Source: Planctomycetota bacterium
Lineage (GTDB): Bacteria; Planctomycetota; Phycisphaerae; Phycisphaerales; UBA1924
Assembly (NCBI GenBank): GCA_017303565.1
Contig: JAFLCM010000215.1
Span: 1 to 5,037 of the forward strand
Reading direction: 5' to 3'
Length of the DNA stretch: 5,037 nt
Shown: piece after piece, positions 1 to 4,924 of the stretch
Layout of the letters: every line of letters begins with the position of its first letter
Numbering within the stretch: position 1 is the stretch's first letter
The notes under the pieces: generated by a model
What the model was told of the DNA's origin: nothing
Databases searched by the model: none
What the model saw: the letters and a program-made list of their open reading frames with translations, nothing else
Program-made: the position numbers and the translations under genes

Positions 1-564
1 CGCCCAGCCGGCGATGACGCTCCAGACCGCGCCCAGCAGCGCCCACGTCCAGCCGGTGAGCAGCGGCAGGGGGAGAAAAACGGCCGCCACCGGGAGCGCC
101 ACGCCCAGCCAGTCGGCAAGGATGGACTTCATGCCCAGACCATCGGCCCGCTTCTGGCACAGGCGGACCATCGGCCACAGGATGCACGCGCCGATGACGA
201 TCAGCACCATCAGGCGGCGCGAGGTGTGCTGATAGAGGATGGTGCGCACCAGCCCGGCCGCGCGGGTCGCGAAGAGCGTGGCCGCGGCCGCGAGCAGCAG
301 GTAGATCGTCCAGAACAGGACCAGCATCCGCGGCTCGCCCTTGCGGTGAGCCCACGGGTCAGCGCCCTCCACGCTGCTCCACTGCGGCACGAAGATGAAC
401 GGGCCGATGCGGTAGCCCGGGCGCGTGTCGCGCGGCTTCGCGCGCGGGTCGGTATCGGGCTGCTGAGTGGCATCTGACGGCGACTCCGACGGCGCGTCGC
501 CGCTCGCGGGGTCCGCCTCGGGACCGGGTTGGGGTTCGGTGGGAGCCGCGTTCACGCCCGACAC
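1..564 (-). CDS. Multi-pass membrane protein of unknown function, C-terminus beyond window
   Basis: I do not recognise this protein. The 188 visible residues start with a GTG at 564-562; a second in-frame GTG at 555-553 is an alternative. The reading frame is open to the left edge. Residues 1-50 are rich in Pro, Ala, Asp and Ser and look disordered. Residues 51-80 form a polar, probably conserved block containing GPFIFVPQW and ADPWAHRKGEPR. Hydrophobic segments follow at about 80-100, 118-136, 150-170 and 171-188, so at least three or four membrane passes are likely, with the N-terminus probably cytoplasmic. The stop codon of the upstream lipoprotein-like gene lies only 9 bases before this GTG, and I see no good Shine-Dalgarno sequence, so translational coupling within one operon is likely. 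The hydrophobic pattern and the operon spacing make a real gene convincing even though the function is unknown. Confidence 0.8.
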   Translation of the reverse strand, partial: MSGVNAAPTEPQPGPEADPASGDAPSESPSDATQQPDTDPRAKPRDTRPGYRIGPFIFVPQWSSVEGADPWAHRKGEPRMLVLFWTIYLLLAAAATLFATRAAGLVRTILYQHTSRRLMVLIVIGACILWPMVRLCQKRADGLGMKSILADWLGVALPVAAVFLPLPLLTGWTWALLGAVWSVIAGWA

Positions 565-573
565 GGTACGCGG

Positions 574-1266
574 TTACTCGGCGTCTTCGCCCGCGGAGGC
601 GAGCGTGCTCGGCGCCTGGCGTGCGGTCACCAGCACCACCACTCCGGTCCACACGCCGTCGGACTGCTCCACCAGCGCGGGGCCGGCGACCAGGGCGGGC
701 TGGTTCCATGCAAGGTCGAGGTCGGTCTCGAAATCGCGGAGGCGGGTGTAGGCGGCGGTGTCGGCGCTGCCGCCGGGCTTGTCGGGGGTGAACTGGAGCA
801 TCGAGCCGGTCACGCGGAGACCGACGCGGCCCCTGGCGGCGGGAACGGGCTCGATGGCGAGACGCACGTCGGTGTTGACTCCGGACAGGAAGCCCATCTC
901 AGCGGCTTCGGGAGAGACCGGAGCGCCGATGCGGACTGTTCGGGATTCGCCGGAGCCGATGAGCACCTCAGGGCGCCCGATGACCTGCACGTCGGCGACC
1001 TGGCGGAGTTCGTCGAGGAACCGGGGTGTGGTGCTGTTCAAGGCCGAGGCGCCGCGAACGCTGGAACCGAGCGCGGCGAGCTTCTCGCGGGCGATCGGCC
1101 CGCCGACGACGCGGACGGCGACGGCTTCGACGTACGCCGGTCGCTCGGTTCGGGCCTCAGACGCGGAACGTGAGCCGCCGCTGGAGGCGCAGCCGGGGCC
1201 GGATGCCCCCGCCGCCACCACCCCGAACGCGAGCCACAGCGCCGTCCCCCGGTTGAATCGCGGCAT
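574..1266 (-). CDS. Small exported protein with a secretin-like beta-domain core
   Basis: This 230-residue protein has an N-terminal hydrophobic segment (about residues 9-22) followed by GPGC at 23-26. That could be a lipoprotein signal with Cys26 as the lipidated residue, although Pro at -2 makes a poor lipobox. From about residue 82 the order of motifs resembles the C-terminal beta-domain of type II/III/IV pilus secretins (PF00263): a helix (FLDELRQVADVQV), a 'P-E-VLIGSGES' strand where secretins have 'sPrlltlng', then TVRIGAPV where secretins have 'rvGeevp', then a VRLAIEPVP strand like 'l.vtPri'. An RDFETDLDLAWNQPALV segment resembles the final 'R.v.T.v.v.dGqtvv' strand, and it ends with VVVLVTAR, like 'lvvliTPr'. 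It lacks the N0/N1 domains and is far shorter than a real secretin, so pore formation is not implied. The ATG start is fixed by a perfect AGGAGG seven bases upstream. The secretin relation is inferred from the motif pattern only; that this is a gene is well supported. Confidence 0.85.
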   Translation of the reverse strand: MPRFNRGTALWLAFGVVAAGASGPGCASSGGSRSASEARTERPAYVEAVAVRVVGGPIAREKLAALGSSVRGASALNSTTPRFLDELRQVADVQVIGRPEVLIGSGESRTVRIGAPVSPEAAEMGFLSGVNTDVRLAIEPVPAARGRVGLRVTGSMLQFTPDKPGGSADTAAYTRLRDFETDLDLAWNQPALVAGPALVEQSDGVWTGVVVLVTARQAPSTLASAGEDAE

Positions 1267-1273
1267 CTTCGAG

Positions 1274-1279
1274 CCTCCT
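1274..1279 (-). promoter_or_regulatory. Ribosome binding site AGGAGG of the secretin-like gene
   Basis: The plus strand reads CCTCCT, so the minus-strand mRNA carries a perfect AGGAGG with 7 bases to the ATG at 1266-1264. It decides the start of the 230-residue protein. It is the strongest Shine-Dalgarno sequence in the window; most of the neighbouring genes have weak ones or none. Confidence 0.85.
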
Positions 1280-1280
1280 G

Positions 1281-1306
1281 GTGATCGCGGTGGAGCACCG
1301 CGTCAC
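1281..1306 (-). promoter_or_regulatory. Strong hairpin directly upstream of the AGGAGG ribosome binding site
   Basis: Bases 1286-1292 (CGCGGTG) pair with 1296-1302 (CACCGCG) around a three-base loop. After a single unpaired base at 1285 the stem continues with GTGA (1281-1284) pairing with TCAC (1303-1306), for eleven base pairs in all. In the minus-strand transcript the foot of the stem ends one base before the Shine-Dalgarno sequence. There is no T-tract, so it is not a classic intrinsic terminator. It could be a translational or mRNA-stability element, or a 3' end or processing structure for the DUF1573 transcript. The pairing is seen directly; the function is inferred. Confidence 0.5.
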
Positions 1307-1356
1307 AGGGCGGATCGACGGGGCGGCATGGTCGGTTCAAAGGCGCGCCGACATTG

Positions 1357-1372
1357 GCGCGCGATCGCGCGC
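1357..1372. repeat. 16-base perfect GC palindrome in the intergenic gap
   Basis: GCGCGCGATCGCGCGC is perfectly self-complementary around its central AT. It lies 46 bases beyond the stop codon of the DUF1573 gene, in the 151-base gap before the secretin-like gene. An 8-base palindrome, GGCGCGCC, sits next to it at 1342-1349. No T-run follows on either strand. It may be a transcript-end structure or a protein site, but simple GC-rich composition could also produce it. Confidence 0.35.
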
Positions 1373-1417
1373 GGTCGGAAGGGGTGGGCCGAGGCAGTCC
1401 GGGCCGAGAACGGGGGA

Positions 1418-2317
1418 CTACTTGGGCTTATCGGAGTTCGTGCCGCGGGGGGCGATGGGCGCGCCGGGCTTGACGTCCGCCGGGGTGACGGGGCGCGGCG
1501 CGAGGCTGCGTCCGTCCTGGATGGCGGTGGGAGGGACGCCGCCGACGGGGGGCGGGTTCTCGCCCCACCAGCCGCTGACGGGCAGGACGAAACGCGGCTT
1601 GCGCGGGTCGTTGGTGTTGAAGCCGAGGGTCTCGGCGAGTTCACCGTCGGGCAGTTTGCCCTTGTTGGTGATCTCGACGACGACCCGGGCGCGCCCGGCC
1701 TCGCCGGGGACCGGCTCGGGCTCGCCGATCTTGATATCGAACCAGTCGTTGATCATCGGCTGGACGCTGTTGATGCGGAAGTTCTCGGTGCGCCCGGTAA
1801 GGGTGACGCGGACGGTCTTCTTGTCCTCGCCCTTCACCCAGCCGAAGCGGGCGAGTTTGGGGCTGGCCTCGACGACGCGGTCGACGATGCCGTGGGCGGT
1901 GAGGGGCACGGCCTCGCCGGGGCTGTTGCTGGAGAGATGGATGACGGTGCCGACCTCGCCGGTCCAGTCGCGGGGGTCGACCATGACGGAGATCTCGCCG
2001 CTCTCGCCCGGGGCGTAGGTGAGTTGCGAGGGCATGTTGACGGTGACGCAGTCGCAGAACTTGCGGTACTCGCCCAGCCGGAGGTCGGCCCCGCCGACGT
2101 TGCGGAAGCGGAACTTGACGACCTGGGGCTCGGTGTCGAGGACGCGCCCGAAACTGGCGCGCTCGCTGTCGAAGACGATCTGGGGGCCGGTGAGGACGGA
2201 GCCGCCCGCCGGGGCGGTCGGGGCCTGGCCCTGCGCCGGGGCCTGAGCGCTCGCGAGCCCGCTCAGCGTCAGAAGGGCCGAGGCCGTCACCACCGAGCGG
2301 ATCAGTCGAAGAGACAT
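1418..2317 (-). CDS. DUF1573-family exported protein
   Basis: This 299-residue protein has a signal peptide (hydrophobic about residues 5-22, likely cleavage after the LASA at 21-24) and then a Gln/Ala/Pro-rich linker to about 43. Residues 46-143 match the DUF1573 pattern (PF07610, an immunoglobulin-like ASH/MSP-type fold): a fd...fGrv opening, a F-x-F-x-N-x-G strand (69-75), a FCDC motif at 87-90 where the family usually has sCgCt, then APGESGEI (102-109) and a late SSN-S-P strand. Residues 150-249 look like a second Ig-like domain, and 254-299 form a Pro-rich tail. The family is abundant in Planctomycetota and Bacteroidota and is exported, but has no settled biochemical role. I chose the ATG at 2317-2315 because it gives the signal peptide. 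The longer reading to 2494 adds 59 non-signal residues and would overlap the divergent sigma factor gene. The gene probably leads a leftward transcription unit. Confidence 0.88.
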   Translation of the reverse strand: MSLRLIRSVVTASALLTLSGLASAQAPAQGQAPTAPAGGSVLTGPQIVFDSERASFGRVLDTEPQVVKFRFRNVGGADLRLGEYRKFCDCVTVNMPSQLTYAPGESGEISVMVDPRDWTGEVGTVIHLSSNSPGEAVPLTAHGIVDRVVEASPKLARFGWVKGEDKKTVRVTLTGRTENFRINSVQPMINDWFDIKIGEPEPVPGEAGRARVVVEITNKGKLPDGELAETLGFNTNDPRKPRFVLPVSGWWGENPPPVGGVPPTAIQDGRSLAPRPVTPADVKPGAPIAPRGTNSDKPK

Positions 2318-2448
2318 GGGAGCCTTTCGCAAAGGGGGAAGCGGATCGCTTTCGTTGGCCGATTGTTCCGTTCCGGGGCGGAAGTGTCCAAGAATTCCCA
2401 CGATCGGCCCCCCGATCGCGTTTCCCGCAATCCGGATCGATCCCGCGC
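2318..2448. promoter_or_regulatory. Divergent control region between the DUF1573 gene and the ECF sigma gene
   Basis: This 131-base gap must hold the start signals for both directions. It contains a dyad with seven-base arms, CGATCGG (2401-2407) and CCGATCG (2412-2418), around CCCC; a ten-base palindrome GGATCGATCC (2434-2443) just before the sigma start; an inverted repeat TTCCG/CGGAA (2371-2383); and, facing the DUF1573 gene, two GGAAC boxes five bases apart (minus strand, 2374-2370 and 2369-2365). GGAAC is the usual -35 element of many ECF sigma factors, but I find no convincing -10 partner at 16-17 bases. No good sigma-70 promoter is visible. Operators or promoters here are inferred from position and symmetry only. 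Confidence 0.4.
2323..2335 (-). promoter_or_regulatory. Weak ribosome binding site inside a small hairpin, DUF1573 gene
   Basis: In the minus-strand transcript CCUUU and AAAGG form a five-base-pair stem around a GCG loop. The 3' arm AAAGG is also the only Shine-Dalgarno-like sequence, five bases before the ATG at 2317-2315. The stem could therefore partly mask the ribosome binding site. The stem is short, so the effect may be small. Confidence 0.4.
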
Positions 2449-3093
2449 GTGCCCGCCGACCACATCCCTGACAAAGACCCGGCGCCCGTCTCACCCCGAC
2501 CCCTGGGGCCGGAGGTGTGCCGCGCCGCCGCGGCGGGGGACCACGCGGCGTTCACGCAGCTGCACGACCGCTTCAGCGCCGGGCTGGTCCGCCTGTTCCT
2601 GAAGAGGACCAACGGGCGCGACGATGTGGCCGAGGACCTGGCGCAGCGGGCCTGGACGCTGGTGTGGGACGCCATCCGCCAAGGGCGGTACGACCCCGAC
2701 CGGGCGTCGCTCTCGACGTTTGTGTACGCCGTGGGCAACAACGTCTGGCTCCAGCACCTTCGGAAGGCGGGGCGCCAGGGGCCGCAGGCCCCGCTGTCGG
2801 AAATGGACCTGGGATCCGATCCCCGGCTCGACGAGGACGCGCAGCGCTCGGAACTGCTGCAGTGCGTCCGCGAGGCCCTGTCGGAGGGCGAGAACGGGGC
2901 CGGCCTGACGCCGGAGGAGCGGTCGATCGCGCGCTGGGCCGCCAGCGGGCTCTCGGACCGGGACGTGGCCCGCCAACTCGGGCTGGCGCCGTCGACGGCG
3001 AACGTCAAGAAGCGGGCGGCGTTCGAGAAGATCAGGCGTTATCTGGCCGTCCGCGGGCATCGGGAGACAGGTGAAGAACAGGGCGAGCGCTGA
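2449..3093 (+). CDS. ECF-type (sigma-70 family, group 4) RNA polymerase sigma factor
   Basis: This 214-residue protein has the two domains of an extracytoplasmic-function sigma factor and directs RNA polymerase to a specific promoter set. Sigma region 2 covers about residues 27-108: AGDHAAFTQLHDRF (29-42), the DDVAEDLAQRAW helix (58-69) that corresponds to the core-binding region 2.2, and YAVGNNVWLQHLRK (93-106), matching the 'iarN...d.lR' of regions 2.3-2.4. A linker follows, then region 4 at about 153-199, with LTPEERSIARW and a helix-turn-helix, GLSDRDVARQLGLAPSTANVK (167-187), that would contact the -35 element. The length is normal for the family. The start is a GTG with no obvious Shine-Dalgarno sequence; a GTG at 2515 is a weaker alternative. 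A single-pass membrane protein follows after 48 bases, the usual place for a regulator of such a sigma factor. Confidence 0.92.
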   Translation: MPADHIPDKDPAPVSPRPLGPEVCRAAAAGDHAAFTQLHDRFSAGLVRLFLKRTNGRDDVAEDLAQRAWTLVWDAIRQGRYDPDRASLSTFVYAVGNNVWLQHLRKAGRQGPQAPLSEMDLGSDPRLDEDAQRSELLQCVREALSEGENGAGLTPEERSIARWAASGLSDRDVARQLGLAPSTANVKKRAAFEKIRRYLAVRGHRETGEEQGER

Positions 3094-3141
3094 GCGGGGT
3101 CCCCTGAATAACCATGGGTTCCGGCTTGTATGGGGACTGCC

Positions 3142-3924
3142 ATGGACGACCGACGCCTGACCAATCTGATCCGCCTGGCGATGGAGGCCGAGGCCTTCGA
3201 GGCCGACGTGAACCGTCCGGCGGGGCTGCGCCTGGTCGAGAGCACGCCGGAAGAGCGGGCGGCGCTGGTCCGCGTCACGCCGTCGGTTCGTCCGAGTGTG
3301 TTTTCGTTGCGGCGGATCGGTACGGGCTTTTCCCTGGCGGCCTGCGCGGCGCTGGGGTGGTTCCTGTACCCCCAGACCGTGACGACCGCGCCCAACGCGG
3401 GACCGAAACAGCCCGTCGTCGCGTCGGGCCAGTCCAACCCGGGCCAGGGCTACCAGCGGGCTTCCAAGCCGTGGCTGCCCTCGCGCCGGTCCGCGGACAA
3501 CGTGCTGGTCTCCGGCGCGGCGGATCGCGTGCCCGGCGACGCGGCTGACGCCGGCGACGAGGTGGTGTGCGTGGTGGTGGCCATCTTCAAGGGCGACCAG
3601 GGCGATTGCCGCTGCGTCCACATCCAGCCGCACGCGTGGGCCGACGGCCGCTCGCTCGATGAACGCGACCCGACCGACCTCTTCGACGTGAGCCTCAAGA
3701 ACACCTGCGGGCCGGTGGGCGACTCGCTTCTGCTGGTCGCGGTGGAAGGCCCGCGGAAGATGCTCCCGCGCTCGGCGTCCGAGGCTGAGGCCCTGGCCGA
3801 CTGCGTTCAAGAGGCCCCCATGGTCTGCGGCGGTTCGCCCGGCTGCGTGGCCAGCCTGGCCCGCGGCTGCCTGCCGCCGAACGTCCGGGTGCTGGCGCAG
3901 AGCGTGCAACTGGCGTCGCGCTGA
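3142..3924 (+). CDS. Single-pass membrane protein with Cys-rich outer domain, possible anti-sigma partner
   Basis: I do not recognise a family. The 260-residue protein has a mostly charged, helix-prone N-terminus (1-58, including DDRRLTNLIRLAMEAEAFEAD) that ends in RR. One hydrophobic segment at about 59-80 is followed by a Pro/Gly/Ser linker (81-135) and a C-terminal domain from about 138. The positive charges before the helix predict the N-terminus inside and the C-terminus outside. The outer domain has eight cysteines (143, 156, 158, 189, 221, 229, 235, 243), an even number that could form disulfides or bind metal; one more Cys (68) is in the membrane segment. Anti-sigma factors of ECF sigmas often share this topology and gene position, but the HxxxCxxC zinc motif is absent from the N-terminus, so the role is only inferred. 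I chose the ATG at 3142, with a GGGGA five bases upstream, over the ATG at 3130, which has no ribosome binding site. Confidence 0.82.
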   Translation: MDDRRLTNLIRLAMEAEAFEADVNRPAGLRLVESTPEERAALVRVTPSVRPSVFSLRRIGTGFSLAACAALGWFLYPQTVTTAPNAGPKQPVVASGQSNPGQGYQRASKPWLPSRRSADNVLVSGAADRVPGDAADAGDEVVCVVVAIFKGDQGDCRCVHIQPHAWADGRSLDERDPTDLFDVSLKNTCGPVGDSLLLVAVEGPRKMLPRSASEAEALADCVQEAPMVCGGSPGCVASLARGCLPPNVRVLAQSVQLASR

Positions 3925-3960
3925 GGCGTGACGTTTCGCATCCGGGGCCGCGCCCGCCGC

Positions 3961-3966
3961 TACACT
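3961..3966 (+). promoter_or_regulatory. Candidate -10 box TACACT ahead of the DUF6263-like gene
   Basis: The 119-base gap before the ATG at 4044 contains TACACT, which matches TATAAT at four of six positions, including the key A2 and T6. It stands out in a GC-rich stretch and would give a leader of roughly 70 bases. No good -35 box is visible at 17 bases (gcatcc at 3938-3943). A short GCCGC/GCGGC inverted repeat (3956-3960 and 3969-3973) brackets it. If real, it lets the downstream gene be transcribed separately from the sigma factor pair. Confidence 0.35.
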
Positions 3967-4043
3967 TGGCGGCTTCGATTTCACTCTCACCCGCGGCCCC
4001 ACGAGGGGACCGCCAAGGCGTGCCGGCGCGCACGAACCCAACC

Positions 4044-4898
4044 ATGAACCGACCCCGTCAACTCCTCGCGTTCGCGTTCACGTGTCTCAGCCTCGCCGCC
4101 CCGTTCGCGGCGGGCGAGGGCGAGAAGCACGACCTCAAGCCCAAGTTCGTCAAGGACCAGGTCATCCGCTACAGCCTCGAGCAGGCGACCACCGACGCGA
4201 TGAGCCAGGGCGAGAACAAGCGCGAGGCCCAGCAGTCCCAGACCTTCACCGTCAGCCGCAAGGTCCTGGAGACCAGCGAGGCCGGGGCGAAGGTCGAACT
4301 CAAGGTCGAGCGGATCGTGGCCAGCGCCACGATGCAGCAGATGCCCGAGATGAAGTTCGACTCGAACGAGCCTTCCGACAAGGACGTTGGCAACATGCTG
4401 GCGATGCAGTTCCGACCCATGGTCGGCAGCGTGTACACGCTCGACGTGGCGCTGGACGGCTCGATCTCCAAGGTCACGCTTCCCGAGAACGCCGGCCCGA
4501 TGGCGAACCCCGAGGCGATCAAGACCACCTACGCGCCCCTGTTCCGCATCCGCGCGGGCGAGACCGTGACCGCGATCGGCGACTCGTGGGAGCAGAAGGA
4601 AGAGGTGTCCGCCGGCCCCGGCGCGCCGCCCCTTGAGAGCACGGCCAAACTCACCCTCAAGGAAGTGAAGGACGAGGTCGCCAGCGTCGACTTCAACAGC
4701 ACCATCGCGTTCAAGGACGGCGCTACCCCCCCCGGCCTCGAGGTGAAGCGCGCCGACGTCAAGGGCGTCATGACCTGGAGCCTCAAGGACGGCGCCCTGT
4801 CCTCGATGGACGGCGTGCAGACCATGCACATGGTCAACGCCGACATGCAGGTGGACGTGAACTCCTCGACGAAGATCATCGTCAAGCGTCTCGACTGA
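4044..4898 (+). CDS. Secreted protein of unknown function, DUF6263-like
   Basis: This 284-residue protein has a clear signal peptide: MNRPRQ, then a hydrophobic stretch to about 21, and a probable cleavage near the FAAG at 21-24. The mature part is beta-rich with alternating polar and hydrophobic residues: LKPKFVKDQVIRYSLEQ (31-47), VELKVERIVASATM (84-97), FDSN (105-108), YTLDVALDGSISKVTLP (131-147), GDSWEQ (179-184), TWSLKDGALSSMDG (244-257) and a final STKIIVKRL. This order recalls the DUF6263 proteins of planctomycetes ('LKFKFKPGDVLRY...', 'FDS', a late 'GDSW', a closing 'G.l.ss' repeat), recalled from memory and not searched. No catalytic motif is visible. The ATG at 4044 is chosen because it begins the signal peptide; it has no Shine-Dalgarno sequence, and a TTG-start extension from 3966 would place 26 unlikely residues before it. 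Every Phe codon I could find in it is TTC. Confidence 0.85.
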   Translation: MNRPRQLLAFAFTCLSLAAPFAAGEGEKHDLKPKFVKDQVIRYSLEQATTDAMSQGENKREAQQSQTFTVSRKVLETSEAGAKVELKVERIVASATMQQMPEMKFDSNEPSDKDVGNMLAMQFRPMVGSVYTLDVALDGSISKVTLPENAGPMANPEAIKTTYAPLFRIRAGETVTAIGDSWEQKEEVSAGPGAPPLESTAKLTLKEVKDEVASVDFNSTIAFKDGATPPGLEVKRADVKGVMTWSLKDGALSSMDGVQTMHMVNADMQVDVNSSTKIIVKRLD

Positions 4899-4924
4899 GC
4901 GCGGCGACCGCCGCACGCCACGCC

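Noticed and set aside
2318..2494. N-terminal extension of the DUF1573 protein to an upstream ATG
   Set aside because: It would bury the signal peptide 59 residues inside the protein and overlap the start of the divergent sigma gene.
758..2602. Very long open frame on the plus strand (614 codons)
   Set aside because: It runs antisense across the secretin-like and DUF1573 genes, crosses both intergenic gaps and the sigma gene start, and its translation is low-complexity Arg/Ala/Gly/Asp-rich sequence. It is a stop-poor shadow of GC-rich genes.
1641..3008. Minus-strand open frame of 455 codons
   Set aside because: It spans the divergent promoter region, part of the DUF1573 gene in another frame, and the sigma gene antisense; the product is Arg/Pro-rich with no domain.
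3096..3104. GGGGTCCCC after the sigma factor stop as a terminator
   Set aside because: The single-base loop cannot form a hairpin and no T-tract follows; the next gene starts soon after on the same strand.
2491..4041. Long open frame on the minus strand (516 codons)
   Set aside because: It is antisense to the recognised sigma factor and its membrane partner and is Arg/His/Ala-rich without domains, as expected for a shadow frame.
4725..4732. Run of eight C inside the DUF6263-like gene as a possible frameshift site
   Set aside because: The same frame carries sensible codons and the family-like pattern on both sides, so there is no sign of a real or sequencing frameshift.
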